NCBI GenBank assembly: GCA_022419385.1
Contig: JAJUBI010000006.1
Location: forward strand, 1,178,001 to 1,242,000
Origin: Paraconiothyrium sp. Pb-2020
Lineage: Eukaryota > Ascomycota > Dothideomycetes > Pleosporales > Didymosphaeriaceae
Length of the DNA stretch: 64,000 nucleotides
Reading direction: 5' to 3'
Shown: positions 1-11,004 of the stretch, piece after piece
How positions within the stretch are numbered: position 1 is the stretch's first letter
How the letters are laid out: each line of letters begins with the position of its first letter
Notes under the pieces: model-generated
The model's database searches: none
The model's input: the letters and a program-made list of their open reading frames with translations, nothing else
What the model was told of the DNA's origin: nothing
Translations under genes and position numbers: made by a program

Positions 1-1192
1 CTGCGGATACCGTTTGCCAGCCACAGCAGTTCGCCGTCTCTGGTTAACAGCAGCCCGTGTCAACTGTCATGCATCGCATTGTGTGGCGCTCGCAGCGCTG
101 TTTGGACGGTGCAAGGCATGTCGCCTGCATGACTTCAAATCAAGAAACAGCCTGCAGATGCTCATCGATGACTCCTTCTCGACTATGGCCTGCAAACATG
201 GTCTAGCACGCGTGCAGCGCTTGTGTCGTGTGCGCCATGCGGAAGGGAGGCTTTGTGGGGGCGCAATGGATGCGCCAAATTGAAGCAAACGACGCTGCCG
301 ATCGCCAATAACGATTTCAATCTCTATGCGCGGTGCCTCCCGCCACCGTGCAGCATGTCGACAAGCTATTGTGGAGGCGCATGCCATTGCGGCACAGTCA
401 GCAGCCGTGGACTTGTCCAACACCAAGAGCACGAGAACAGTCTGACTTATTGTCATCAACAACGGCATGAACATGTTTGTCTTGCCGCGATGTTTCGATC
501 GGACCATGGTGGATCCGTGCAGAATGTTCACTGTTCGTTCAGGACCGTGCGGATTCGACAATGTTTCCAGTTCGCGTTTCATCCTGCTGCGAAGACATCA
601 GATTGAACGTCAGTTGCGCCAATCGCATCATTACGAAGCTCAATAGACATGTGCAATGAACTGCTCATGTAGCTATCCAGATGACACCTGACGGAGTCGT
701 CTTTCGCAATACAAAATTGCAGCTCTTGCTCATCGATTGGGTTCCCTCATTATCAGCTCGTCGTCGGGTGACCGTTGACATGTGGAGTTGCGGCACAGTT
801 GCAACCATTTCGCCTCGCTTCAAATACACAGGATAAGCGCGCTGTATGCGTTGGCACGCTAGCGGAAGGCATTGCATTGATCGGTGAAGATGATTGAGAC
901 GTAATAGTAAGTAAGGCTGACTTTGTTGAATAATGGACTCTTCTTGAAGTTCGGATGTGCCTGTCACGACACTGATCGCTTTGGACACAGCCAATGATAC
1001 TAGTTGACTGTGTACTCACTTATGCTTTGATTGTCGATCTTATTGCAAGTCTCAGCCAGTTGGTTAAGTGCTCATATCCAACTCAAGCTGCTGATCTGGG
1101 CGTTGCGACAGGTGAAATCAAGATATCGGACCGAGTTCCTGACAGAAGGGTAGAGAATTGATGCCGCTGAGCGATCGTTCACCAGAATTATC
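1..1192. other. Left-edge stretch without a recognisable gene
   Basis: Several open frames of 60-170 codons occur on both strands, the largest on the minus strand at 67-582. None shows a recognisable domain, a convincing intron pattern or low-complexity structure typical of fungal proteins. I see no terminal repeats or transposase motifs. It may hold the flank of a gene outside the window. Confidence 0.5.
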
Positions 1193-1903
1193 TCAGTATG
1201 TACACAGCCACGTCAACGCAAATACCCATATCAACGCCATCCAGCTGACATGTCTTTCATTATGTGAGCCTCCAGTTGCCTTTGTGGTACTCACAGCACC
1301 AGTAAAGGTTGATAAGCTAGATGGTGCTGTTGAGGAGATGGTGTCCTGAACAGAGCTTGTGGACCCATACGTCGATAGATTGCGCTGTACGTCGCTTGGA
1401 TCCGGCAGCACCAATGGCTCGTCTCTTCTTTCCTTGAGAATCGTAAAATACCCCATGTAGTAAGCAATTCTCCCGTCCGACGAAGTCCCTCCCAGCACGT
1501 AGTCGATCCTGCTTTCCAAGTTTTTGCTAGGTGTCCACTCGTGCTCTCCGATATTGGCGAACGTGCCGACGGTTTGGATGTCTCTGTATACACATTTGCC
1601 TGATTGGGACCAGTCCTTGATGTAACAGGTACCAGTGTATGTATACAGCTTGAGAGTGAAGTCTGTCCCAGTGCTGTTGGTGTGCCATTTTACGGTCGTC
1701 GGCTCTCCAGCAATGACTGTGCTGTGTGCACCCGGCTGGTAGATGCCAGTGTCAAAGATACCGGGGTCAACGGATGATTGGCACGAGCAGGGTCCCCAGT
1801 AGTATCTCATACTTGAATCTGTGAAGGTAGTGTGCCATCCTCTCGAAGAGAAATCTGCGTATGTCTCTAGAGGATATTGTGGTGATGAGGTTATGGTAGA
1901 CAT
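1193..1903 (-). CDS. Ser/Thr-rich, probably GPI-anchored cell-surface protein (Kre9/Knh1-like beta-sandwich, tentative)
   Basis: A single 236-residue open frame. The middle (about residues 50-155) reads like the N-terminal beta-sandwich of fungal Kre9/Knh1-type wall proteins: a Gly-rich turn, then TTVKW, alternating hydrophobic strands and a closing YYMGYFTIL strand, with several paired cysteines. Residues about 170-215 are Ser/Thr-rich. The last 18 residues are hydrophobic (WMALIWVFALTWLC) after a small-residue site, as in GPI-attachment signals. The ATG at 1903 gives no secretion signal. A short upstream exon is likely: an acceptor-like ATTAG lies about 37 nt before this ATG, but I could not find the signal-peptide exon. 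The protein would act at the plasma membrane or wall. Family call is inference. Confidence 0.55.
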   Translation of the reverse strand: MSTITSSPQYPLETYADFSSRGWHTTFTDSSMRYYWGPCSCQSSVDPGIFDTGIYQPGAHSTVIAGEPTTVKWHTNSTGTDFTLKLYTYTGTCYIKDWSQSGKCVYRDIQTVGTFANIGEHEWTPSKNLESRIDYVLGGTSSDGRIAYYMGYFTILKERRDEPLVLPDPSDVQRNLSTYGSTSSVQDTISSTAPSSLSTFTGAVSTTKATGGSHNERHVSWMALIWVFALTWLCTY

Positions 1904-2395
1904 GTGCGGCGGGTTGACTGTTTGTCCGCGCTAATCGAAAGTAAGGACTGTGGTGCGTAGTGAACACTAAAGGATTCACAATGAGCCTTGGTATAAATTT
2001 TAGAGCCCTCTGTGACAGTACATCTCGGTTTTCAACCGATAGTGATGGTGATGCTGGTGCACGTGGGCAACGGTTGGAAGTTCAGCCCCTGGGGCGTAGA
2101 TAGGAGGCACCCCTGCATCTTCCGGAAGAAGTCGTCAAATAGCACAACAGGCCAATGAAAGTATCTTGCTAGTCCTGACACAACCAAAAAAAATTGACAT
2201 TGAACTAGAAGCCGAATTCCGAACGAGTCGTCACGATCCGCAGACAAGTCTTAAGCATGTGGTGCACGGCTCGAAAGACGCTTCATTTTGCACTGGAGCA
2301 GGGGACCGGGTGGCCTTTGAAACTGTTCATCGAGCGCTGTTGGAACGAACCTCACAACAACTACATGAACTATATAGCCCAAACTCACTACCCTG
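1904..2395. other. Intergenic, between two minus-strand genes
   Basis: This is the downstream flank of the P450 gene and the upstream flank of the GPI-type protein. It should contain that protein's promoter and possibly a missed first exon. An AT-rich stretch (TATAAATTTTA) lies near 1990-2000. No other signal is evident. Confidence 0.4.
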
Positions 2396-4515
2396 TTACA
2401 TTATCCCCTCCAACTCCTTCGCATCACTCTCTTCCCACGGATACTTCTCCTCACTCCTCTCAATCAGCTCCCTGTGCTTCTCACTCCTCGGCTCAACCCT
2501 GCACTCATATGGCACAGGATGGCTAATGATGCCCGGCTCAAACTCAACTTTAGCTACGACGTCTGTAGGCTTGATATCGAAGACAGCGAGTGATTGCGCA
2601 ATGGTGATGAACAGAGCATTGTCGGCTACATGGCGGCCAGGACAGATGCGGCGGCCGTAGCCGAAGATGAAGTTTCGGGGGTCAGGCTCAGGGTTGTGCG
2701 TGCGCGTTTGAATGAAGCGGTCTGGGTTGAAAGTCATGGGTTCGGGGTAGACGGCAGGGTCGTGTGTGTACCACCTAGAGAGGATGAAGTGAGCGAAAAG
2801 CTGTAGGAAATGATTCGTTAAGGAGAGTTTGCATCCTCATCCAATGTGACAGCAAGGAAGAACACGGTAGAGTATGCGGGAGGCCGCAGTGGAGCACAGT
2901 ACATGTTGAGAACACATACCAAGTGTTAGGAAGCAGTATCGCCCCCTTTGGGATCCTGTACCCCTTGCACACGTCTTCCGCATCGCTCGTATGAGGCAGT
3001 CCCATTGGCAGGACGGGATGCCAGCGGTGCGTTTCGAGCATGACCGCGTAGACATACGGTAGATTGTCTTTATCTGCGGCGACAGGGAGACGTTCGGCGC
3101 CAATGACACTGTCGAGTTCCTCCTGTGCTTTCTTCTGCACATCCGGATACAGAGTCATAGCAAGGAAAAAGGTCATCAAGGAAGAGACGGTCTGCATTGT
3201 GGTCAGTGGGAACTTGATAGCTGGAGAAGGGAAGAGACGTTGCAGCGGAGTGTCATAGGATTTCGGAAAGCGTTTCGTTCAGATCGATTATGTACAAACG
3301 TGATACCTTTGCTGTAAGATCCGAATTCAAGAATTGTACTCACAGTATCGGCGCCACCAGTAAACAAAGCCAAGGCCGTCCACTTGTGAACGAAGCCCAT
3401 GTATTCATCATCAGCTCCGATAGTTTCAATAGCTTGAGACAAAAACGATGTTTTGGCTCGCTTTTCGCGCATTTGCTGTTTAACGAAAGCATACGGCTTT
3501 TCGACACAGTCAAATAACATCTTTCGCATTTCGCGACCCGTCTTCCGGTATGCGGTCCCTGGGAAGCCTTGGGGGAGGTACTTCACTACTAGCGATCAGA
3601 CTTCCATTCGAACGTACCATTGTTGATGCTCTGGAACAATTATCCCGTGCGATTTGGACACACATTATGATGCAACTCGGAGACAATCGATAACAGTCAT
3701 CGACTGTAGTCCAAATCGGAAGCCATAGATATGAAAGACTGGTTCGCAAGACTTACAAAACGGAAAGATATCCACAGCCCACTTCCCTGGCACCGTACTC
3801 TCCGCAAAGGTCCACATGGCCTTCCTTGCCAGCTCAACCAGCGGGTCCTTGCCCCTATTCTCCGCCGTATACCCATATGTGATCTTCAGAATTACCGTCC
3901 CGGCTTCTGTCCGTATGTGATCGAACAGTTTATCTGGCTCCGCGAGTACATTCATCAAGAAATGAGCTGCCTCCTCTTCCTGCACGCGATCAAAGGCTGT
4001 CACTGATACGTTTGAAGAGGCGACCTTGGTGATGTTCTTGCGTTGGATCTTCCAGTAGTCGTTATATGGGGTCATTGCAGTCGCATTCTTCCATCCGACT
4101 AGGTCGCAGCTGAAGTTCTGGTGAGGACGTCCAGAGTGTATATTTGACCGATCGCGTAGGAGCTCGAATGCAAGCTTGGGGTCATTGAGGATGACCATAG
4201 TTTGGCCTAATACCGTGACGGAGCTTATTGGGCCTGTAGCGCTGCCACGTGCTTAGCGTTTGTGTTACCGTACTACGGTAGGGCTGTAGGGCTGTAGGGC
4301 TGCATATATATACCGTAGCGATCCTTGTGCTCTAGCCAGTGGTGAGCTTCCAAAACACCGGGCCTAGGCATGTCATTTGCATTGCCTATAATTGGAAGGC
4401 CTTTGGGTCCTGGAGGTAGAGGCCGTGTATTGCTGTATCTTTTTACAAAACGACGAATGGTATAAGCGGTGAGAATGGTTAAGGTACTAAGAGCGAGTGT
4501 AGCTGCAAATCCCAT
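2396..4515 (-). CDS. Cytochrome P450 monooxygenase
   Basis: A 523-residue P450 in five exons (4515-4314, 4233-3757, 3585-3344, 3191-2920, 2774-2396). The N-terminus has a membrane anchor (ALSTLTILTAYTI) followed by the proline hinge RPLPPGPKGLPIIGN, as in microsomal P450s. The I-helix oxygen-binding motif is GGADTT (about 303-308), the ExxR motif is ETHR (360-363), and the haem loop FGYGRRICPGR has Cys442 as thiolate ligand. It would hydroxylate a small lipophilic substrate at the ER with a CPR partner. Overall style (HKWTALALFTGGADT, MTFNPDRF) resembles the CYP64/OrdA-type clan of fungal secondary metabolism, but no PKS, NRPS or terpene enzyme lies nearby, so no pathway can be assigned. Introns 2-4 are unusually long for this region (145-171 nt). 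The start is the ATG directly before the anchor. Confidence 0.93.
4278..4302. repeat. Short tandem repeat, GTAGGGCT x3, in P450 intron 1
   Basis: Three direct copies of GTAGGGCT followed by an AT run lie inside the first P450 intron (4234-4313). The repeat sits between the donor and the branch region and does not affect coding sequence. It is not the fungal telomere unit TTAGGG. Confidence 0.9.
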
Positions 4516-5793
4516 GCTGGCTATGTTCGGCGAGGGATGAAGATCGGAGAGGGAATGATATTCGAGAAGAAGAAGCGAAAAGGAACGGTGCCGGATGCTC
4601 AGGGATATACATATCTTATAGCATTGGGCCACAATAGAGTGTGTGGTTTAGGACTTGTGTTCTGAGCTTACGAAAGGACGAGCAGGCAAGGATTGTGATG
4701 CAGTAAGCAACAGCCCTGTCTGGCACTTTACTAGCATATGCAGAACGAATACTGTACTGGCCAGATAGATACCTAGTGACACCTTCAGGAGATTGTCAAG
4801 TATGTTCCATTTTTGACATTATGTAGGCAGTGACGAGCACTCAGGCAAGACCAACCGTGGAGGTCACGGAAGCTAAGCTTGTGCATTCCTCCCGTGATGA
4901 CCTGTCGCCCAATTCAGAATCTGTGCAGAGCGCTGGAGTTTGCTCTATTTCGGACAGAGATAACCCTTTTCAGCAAGTTGCAGTGCGCCCTGGTCATTGC
5001 ATGCGGTGTAATTCTTGTCGACATGACAATATATGCCTGAGGTCTATTCCCGCCAATACATCTTGGGGGGAAACGGTCAGATGTCAAGACTACCGGGAGT
5101 ACCACATATGTGACGAATAGAAGCATGGATACCGCATGCGTTCCGTAGTGGGGGAGTTGAGATGTATGTTGTTGAGTTACGCCCGGCAGTTAAGCCAAGG
5201 AGCTAGCACATTCACCAATTGGAGGCATGGGATCTGCGTTGTGCCTTCCGCCTAGAGCGAACATGAAAGTGTTCCCACAGGAGTCTTCGGGCTTTTGACT
5301 CACCTTCTCTTACTTACGGTGCGGAGTTCCGCTCCGGGCGATCACGAGTCGGGTTTTCTCCCTGCTAGCATTTTCAAGACGCGATATGATGAAAATACGC
5401 ACCACACAGCTGGAACAAGCGGGTTTTGTTCATCTACTCTGTACTGCCTCAAAGCATCTACATACCCTCCACATATACGTGGAACTGCCAATACAAAACA
5501 CGCCAATTCCGTAACAACAGTCGTAAAATCGTGGCGAGCCATCATAAGAATATCAGTTGACTCCCTAGTTGCGCCATTCAAAGCTGCTGTTTATTCCACT
5601 GAGAACAGCCCTCCAATTCTTCCGTGGTTTCCATCGTGCTCCAAATCAGATGATGTGGGTATCAACTCAACGCCGACCATGCAATGCATTCGTTCTTAGA
5701 CTGGCAAGCCAAAGCAATGAATCCTAAAAAGAAGATTGTATCGAGTCGCATGCGAGAACTTCCTACCGTGTCTTCCCCTGCCGCCTGTGAGGC
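4516..5793. other. Intergenic, P450 promoter side and 3' flank of the Whi5-like gene
   Basis: About 1.3 kb with no gene I can support. A minus-strand open frame at 5342-5581 is locally protein-like but has no recognisable motif, and no neighbouring exon extends it. The P450 promoter should lie in the first few hundred bases. Confidence 0.45.
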
Positions 5794-7343
5794 TTACCGC
5801 GAAGGCTCGGCGCGATAGTAAGCTGCGGACTGACTGCTCGGTGGCGGCGCATGTAGATGACCAGCGGCTTTCTCGCTGGGTGGATAATTTTCGAACATGA
5901 CGCGTCGCTGCGGAGGAGCAAAGTCATGCCTTTGGGCTCGGGCATCCGCCCTTGCGTCTGGCAAACGACCGGAGTTATTGGGACTGCTCATAAAGAGAAG
6001 GGTATCTACAGCGTCCTTCTCCGCCTGTTGACTAGGCATACGCAGGATGCCTGCTCGGGGTGTGGCGGGTGTTCGAGGACCGTTACCCAGGTCGCTGAAG
6101 TGTTTGCGCTGGTTTGAACCAAGCAGCGGTGGAGGGTGAAACGAAGCACTCGAGCGACGCTTTCTTCGAGATTCGAATTCTGGAGCAGGACCGAGCTTTG
6201 GGCCAGTGTTGGATCCAGTGACGGAGATAAGGTTCACCGCAGCATTCAAGGTAGGCTTGGTCCCGGGTCGCCAAAGAGCTACATTGACCATTAGTATTCA
6301 ATCAAGACCTGTGATATCGTGACGACACATACAAGAAGGCGTTGATGCATGCGATCTGGAAGGATCTGACGGTGTTCCCTGGCCCGGGGATAACATCATG
6401 TGGTCGGAGTTCTCAGACACTCCGCTTGGCCTTCTGCGGCGTTCCACTGTTGTGGGTGATTCAAAGACTGGTCGTGATCCGGGTGTTCTATTGGACACGG
6501 AGATGGGCGATCCCTGCTGTGAAATGCGCTCTTCAAGCTCTTCAATGGACTGTTTCTCCCAGTTGTTCTGGACCTTGACCATGGCATACGAAAGACGCGT
6601 CTTCAGTTGCGCCGATAACTACAATAACAGTCAGTGAGAATGTACCTCCATTGAGAGCTGCTCGTAGGAGGACAGAAACCCGGAGACGATCCACGTGCGT
6701 AGATGGAGTCACTGTCATTCCAGTTCTGCCCTAACTGTGGCTCTTTCTCGCGTACCTGACCGATGCGACCATTAGACCCAATTTCCATGCTCTTGTTACG
6801 TTTATGGCCCACGGTGGGCACTGAAGGAGAGTCGCTTGTTGCGTCCGCGCCCTTCACCGACCCATCTGCTGCCCTCTTTAGACCCTGCATCGCGGGGGGA
6901 TCCAGCGACATGGAGCTTGCTGCTGTGTCACCGGCTCGCGGCGCGTTTGCGGCATCGATCCGCAGCGTGTCCGGGACGCGAGGTCGAGTCGGTGATGGCG
7001 GGATCGTATGCGCTGCAGGTGTTCTCTGAACTGACGAAGCTTTGGACAGGGACGGAGATGTGATCTCGGTATCTCCAGCAGTTGATGTGGAGAGGTTGCT
7101 CGATGTGGAAGGCAATTGAGGCGCGGAGAAGGTGCTTGACGCGGCAGAGATGTACGACTCCTGCGAGTCAGGTAGCTCGCGCTGGTACAATGAGGGCATG
7201 GGCGCCGGCATCGCGGCGCTGAAGTCTTCTGGCAACACACCGTGAGTCCCTATACGCGACATTCCCAGCGATCGAGACGCGAACTTACGGACACGACTAT
7301 AAGTGGCGGGGTAGCTGTCGACCATGGCCCCGCAGTCGACCAT
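5794..7343 (-). CDS. Whi5/Nrm1-like G1/S transcriptional repressor
   Basis: About 452 residues in three exons (7343-6756, 6618-6333, 6278-5794). The join of exons 1 and 2 produces AQLKTRLSYAMVKVQNNWE, matching the short GTB/Whi5 signature (LkTRLxxAMxKVxxxW) of Whi5, Srl3 and Nrm1, which bind SBF/MBF. The following IEELEER segment also fits. The rest is disordered, Ser/Pro/Thr-rich, with many SP/TP sites suited to cyclin-CDK phosphorylation. Intron 2 (6332-6279) has GTATGT and a TACTAAT branch; intron 1 (6755-6619) has GTACGC and CTGAC. In yeast Whi5 holds G1/S genes off until Cln-CDK phosphorylates it; Nrm1 represses MBF after S-phase entry. I cannot say which role applies. The N-terminus is uncertain: GTAAGT inside exon 1 near 7290 may mark a further intron, and 7343 is simply the first in-frame ATG. 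Confidence 0.72.
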
Positions 7344-8333
7344 GGAGGTATCCGTCTTCCAAGTGGTGTGCAAAAATCAGTTGCAATACTAGAAATATAG
7401 AGATTGATGTTGGTTCTAGTAGGAACAGTCAACCTGTTGGTTGCGAGAGACGATGTTAGCCGGCGGGCTGTGAAGGCAGTACACGTCTTGTTGCAGTCGC
7501 GTCTTGACGCGAGCGGCAGGCGGATGACCACTGTCTGACAAGCCGGGAATCAAAGGACAAGCAGAGCAGATACGCGCAAAGGGCTCGAGCAGACGAACGT
7601 CGCGTCGTGGGGGGCAATGGAGCACGGAAGAGCCTCGGGGCGACCTAACGGACGGGTGGTAGGATGCGGTTCAGAAGCGTAATCATGTGCACGCGGAAAC
7701 CCACTTTGCCCGGCACGCGTCAAATGGCGCGCCAACGTGAGTGGCGATAGCCCAACAAAGAGCGCGCCCAAGTGCGGATGGAATGATGTGGACGCTGCTG
7801 CGGACAATTGAAGTCTTCTCCAAGACGTTGCCTCGTAATGAAAAGGTCACTCGTGGTTGCCTGCTTTGGTGCCGTCGCAAACACGGAAAGAGCACCACGT
7901 CACGTCACCGTCTTCGGTTGCTGGTCAGCTTCGTGCACTGAGCCTCGCCAGCGTCAGGATGGTGCATGTTGCAACAATGTCTTCAGCTGATATTCCGTGT
8001 TGCTCTGAAGGTAGCCTGCCCCTCCGTCCTTGAATTCCAGGCTCCCGGATACTGCGTCTGCGCCGCCGTTGTCGCTGTGAGTGGCCGTGGCTGTTGCACC
8101 AAAGGCTGCAGGCGCCCCCATCTATACCCGAAGCAAAACGAAAGAAACGGCATCACGCAAATCTCGAGGGGATACGACCAGATCGGTGCACTTAGAATAT
8201 GATCAATTCGCGAACATAACGTATTCATATCATGGAACTTCCCGATTGTGTGTCTTCCACGGTTCCTGTTCGCCATGAACGCCAATTCAAAACAGAAAAG
8301 CCCGACTCCAACGCCTTGCTTACATACACAACC
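7344..8333. other. Intergenic, upstream of the Whi5-like gene
   Basis: About 990 bp between two minus-strand genes. It should hold the Whi5-like promoter and leader and the 3' end of the membrane-protein transcript. The open frames on both strands look like noise. I see no MCB or other element that I would defend. Confidence 0.4.
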
Positions 8334-10437
8334 TCACGCGACACCGCTCACCTTACGGTAGCTAAGTCCATGATCTTTCATCCCCATGCCTCCCCACCGC
8401 GCCGCGAGATCTGCAACTCCCCCCCGCCCTTCCTCCGCCAGCTTACCAGACACTTCACGTCGCCGCCCCGGCGTGCCTAGGTCCGATAGATCCGTATCAT
8501 ACGGGCTCATGTAGTCCACACCGGACCTGCTCACCACCCGCGGTGACTCGCCCTTGACTGCCGTGTAGTTGGCCTCGCCCGTCTTCCTGAGGCTTGCAAA
8601 CGACTTCTTGTCTAAGGTGAAGGGTACATTTTCCATCTTAGGGGCGCTCGGGGAGTTGGTTGTGTATTGTTTTGCGGCGCTTGGCAGGGCATATGTTCCA
8701 TGTGTGCTTTTGGTCGGGGAAGGTTTCGGCGAGTTGGCGGGAGAGTCTCCTCGAATGCCCTGAGTTGCCGCTTTGAGGTCACCGTAATATCTCGACTTTG
8801 CCGATTTCACAGTGTTAGAGCGGTTGAAGGTCGCCTCTGTTGAGACTGAGGTTACTGTCGTAGTGCGCTTCAACGGAGACGGCGGAGGTGTGCTCTTGGA
8901 CACGGTGTCTTGAAAGTTCTTGACTGGTGGCGGTGTTGGTGGATTCATACGCAGTGGCTGGGGCACCATGGGAGATCGATAATCCTCGTCGTCGGAGAGG
9001 TCATCATATGGGGATACCACACCATATCCGTGATTCTTGGGCTTGAACATGGATGCTTTGGGTTCTGGGTACTGCTCTATTTCATTCAGGTCCTGCTCAT
9101 CATGAATGAACCAATTGTCAGACTGTAAAGTTTCACGAGATTCCTGCATAGCGATGTCGCCTGACGCTTCCTGTTGCTTGGCAGACTTAGCAGTTGACGG
9201 TGGCGTATAAAAATCTTGCTTTGACGATGAAGTGATGAAAGAGTTAGGGCGAGAGCTCCTCTTGATGGCTTGTTGGGCGAGGTATGCCTTCCGCTCCGCT
9301 AGGCTCTCATCGTCGTTCTCATCCCGGCGAAGAAGGTCATTCCGGTGGTTGATGTCTACGCGTGACTGTCGAGCCGAGTTGGCCTGAGCATACATGGTAA
9401 ATCTGTCGCGTGATTGCCGGGCTGAGGTCGGTGTATGTGGTGAGTACGTCATGTCCGAGTTCGTGCGAGTGTGCATGAAAGACATTTGCTTGCAATCGGG
9501 GCTCGGTATTTCTTTTTCGCTGATAAGAGGCGCAACCTGGGAATTCCTATGGTCCGTATTCAAGGTAGTACTCGTTTGGGCGCTGAAACGCTTGTCTTCT
9601 TGCGTCAGTGGCATAATGGCTGAAACCGAAGAATTCTTGTGCTTGTGCTTAGTCTTGCGGCGAGAAGTCAAGTTCTCCTCCAATGGATTCATATCCGGAG
9701 GAAGACGCGCGATCTTACGGAAGACGTAGACCAGGTACAGATCCAGGACAATGGATGCAAGATGCAGCCCCGCCACTGTCGTGGTAGTAAGCCAAGCGGT
9801 AAGCAGAATCTTGTCCGTTTCCTCATCAGTTGGGAAGAAAGTTCGCCAGCGTCCTTCTTTCCCTGCTTCCTCGTTCAAGTTTCGCTTCGATAGCAATGCG
9901 GTGAACACATAGAAGGGTATGAGACCACAGTCCATAACAAGGGCGAAGAAATGGTAGCTTGCGGAGCTCCCGGCTGGTCGCGACTTCGCATTGCGCAAAA
10001 GATGGTAGATGGCATAGAGACATATGACAATGTCCACACCGGGCTATGGTACTTAGTCATCAATTGTAGAGAGCTGAATGTACACGTACTGGTATTCTCA
10101 TGATCCAGCCTTCAGTGTCCTGCGCGCCCTTGATGAAGATGCCGCAGAGCAGTGCGCCGATAGCACCCAGAAGGGTCAGTATGCGCAAGGCAAACTGGAT
10201 CCATCTCACAACGCTGATGACGACCTTGACCTTCGGGTTCATGGGCTTCGCATCGGTGTTGCCATAGGGAAGCACCACGTAGCTGTCGGGGTGCCTGTTG
10301 AAGTTGATGAGCGGGCCCTCGGGCTTCTTCTTCGGCGGCTGGGGCGGTAGGCGGCTTGCAATGGTGACGGCCTTGGGATTGAATGAATCTCGCTCGGAAG
10401 GCGCATCGTAGAGGAAGGGCTGCCACTGCTGACCCAT
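8334..10437 (-). CDS. Four-helix membrane protein with long disordered cytosolic tail
   Basis: 685 residues in two exons (10437-10090 and 10043-8334; 46-nt intron). The N-terminal quarter has about four hydrophobic segments: RWIQFALRILTLLGAIGALL, VDIVICLYAIYHLL, the stretch through MDCGLIPFYVFTALL, and WLTTTTVAGLHLASIVLDLYLV, a layout close to MARVEL-like proteins. A tail of more than 400 residues follows, rich in Ser, Pro and charged residues with many SP/TP motifs (e.g. TPPPSPLKRTTTV). I know this arrangement from conserved, uncharacterised filamentous-fungal proteins; no function can be given. The start ATG precedes GQQWQPFLYD; an in-frame ATG 13 codons upstream is less likely. The last codons (CGTAAG then GTGAGC) resemble a splice donor, so a further 3' exon cannot be excluded. 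It is divergent from the reductase gene. Confidence 0.8.
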
Positions 10438-11004
10438 GGTGACGACACGCAGGAAGGCAAAGGAGTGCGCCTTCAAACGCTCAGGAGTGAGGAATGAGCG
10501 TGAGGGGTCGCTTAGCTTAGCAGAGGAATGCTGGTGAACGAGCAGGGGACGTGAAGATCAATGCGGAGGTATGTTGTTCACGCGTCGCCATGGCAACCAT
10601 TGGAGCAGGCGATAAGTACCTTAAACCGGCCATGACGTGACGGTCCGACTTAGGTCGCGCATGTGGCTGCATGGGGTGGATGTTCGTGAGCTCTTTGGGA
10701 ATGGTTTTATTGGCATTTCGATGGTTTGGAGATGGTTCTGCCGTCGGGCTGGGCTGCAGAGGTATTGTGCACGCGGCGTCGCTGAACATCCGGGAACGCT
10801 GGGTTCGCTAACAGACTCCGATCTCGACCGCGTTGTGACAAATCTGAGGTCCTATACAGAACTCAGGTGTAACTTGAGGTACAATGTGTCGTTTGGAATG
10901 AACTCTGAAAGCAGGACCAGACTTTCATTAGTGCAGGCGCCTTATCGATAGTTGTTGAGGAAGCTTCGACGGAGCAATAATCAGTATCCCAGGAACGCCG
11001 CACC
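10438..11004. promoter_or_regulatory. Divergent promoter region, membrane protein / Arh1 homologue
   Basis: 567 bp separate two outward-facing genes, so both promoters must lie here. No TATA box or known operator stands out. Confidence 0.5.

Noticed and set aside
67..582. 171-codon minus-strand open frame at the left edge
   Set aside because: No domain, no regular composition, and overlapping frames on the other strand are similarly long; most likely chance.
4278..4302. GTAGGGCT repeat as interstitial telomeric sequence
   Set aside because: The unit is 8 nt and lacks TTAGGG; only three copies occur within an intron.
2396..4515. P450 as part of a secondary-metabolite cluster
   Set aside because: No backbone synthase, methyltransferase, regulator or transporter lies near it; the BBE-like oxidase is 41 kb away.
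5342..5581. 79-codon minus-strand frame with protein-like sequence
   Set aside because: No recognisable motif and no flanking exon with splice sites extends it convincingly.
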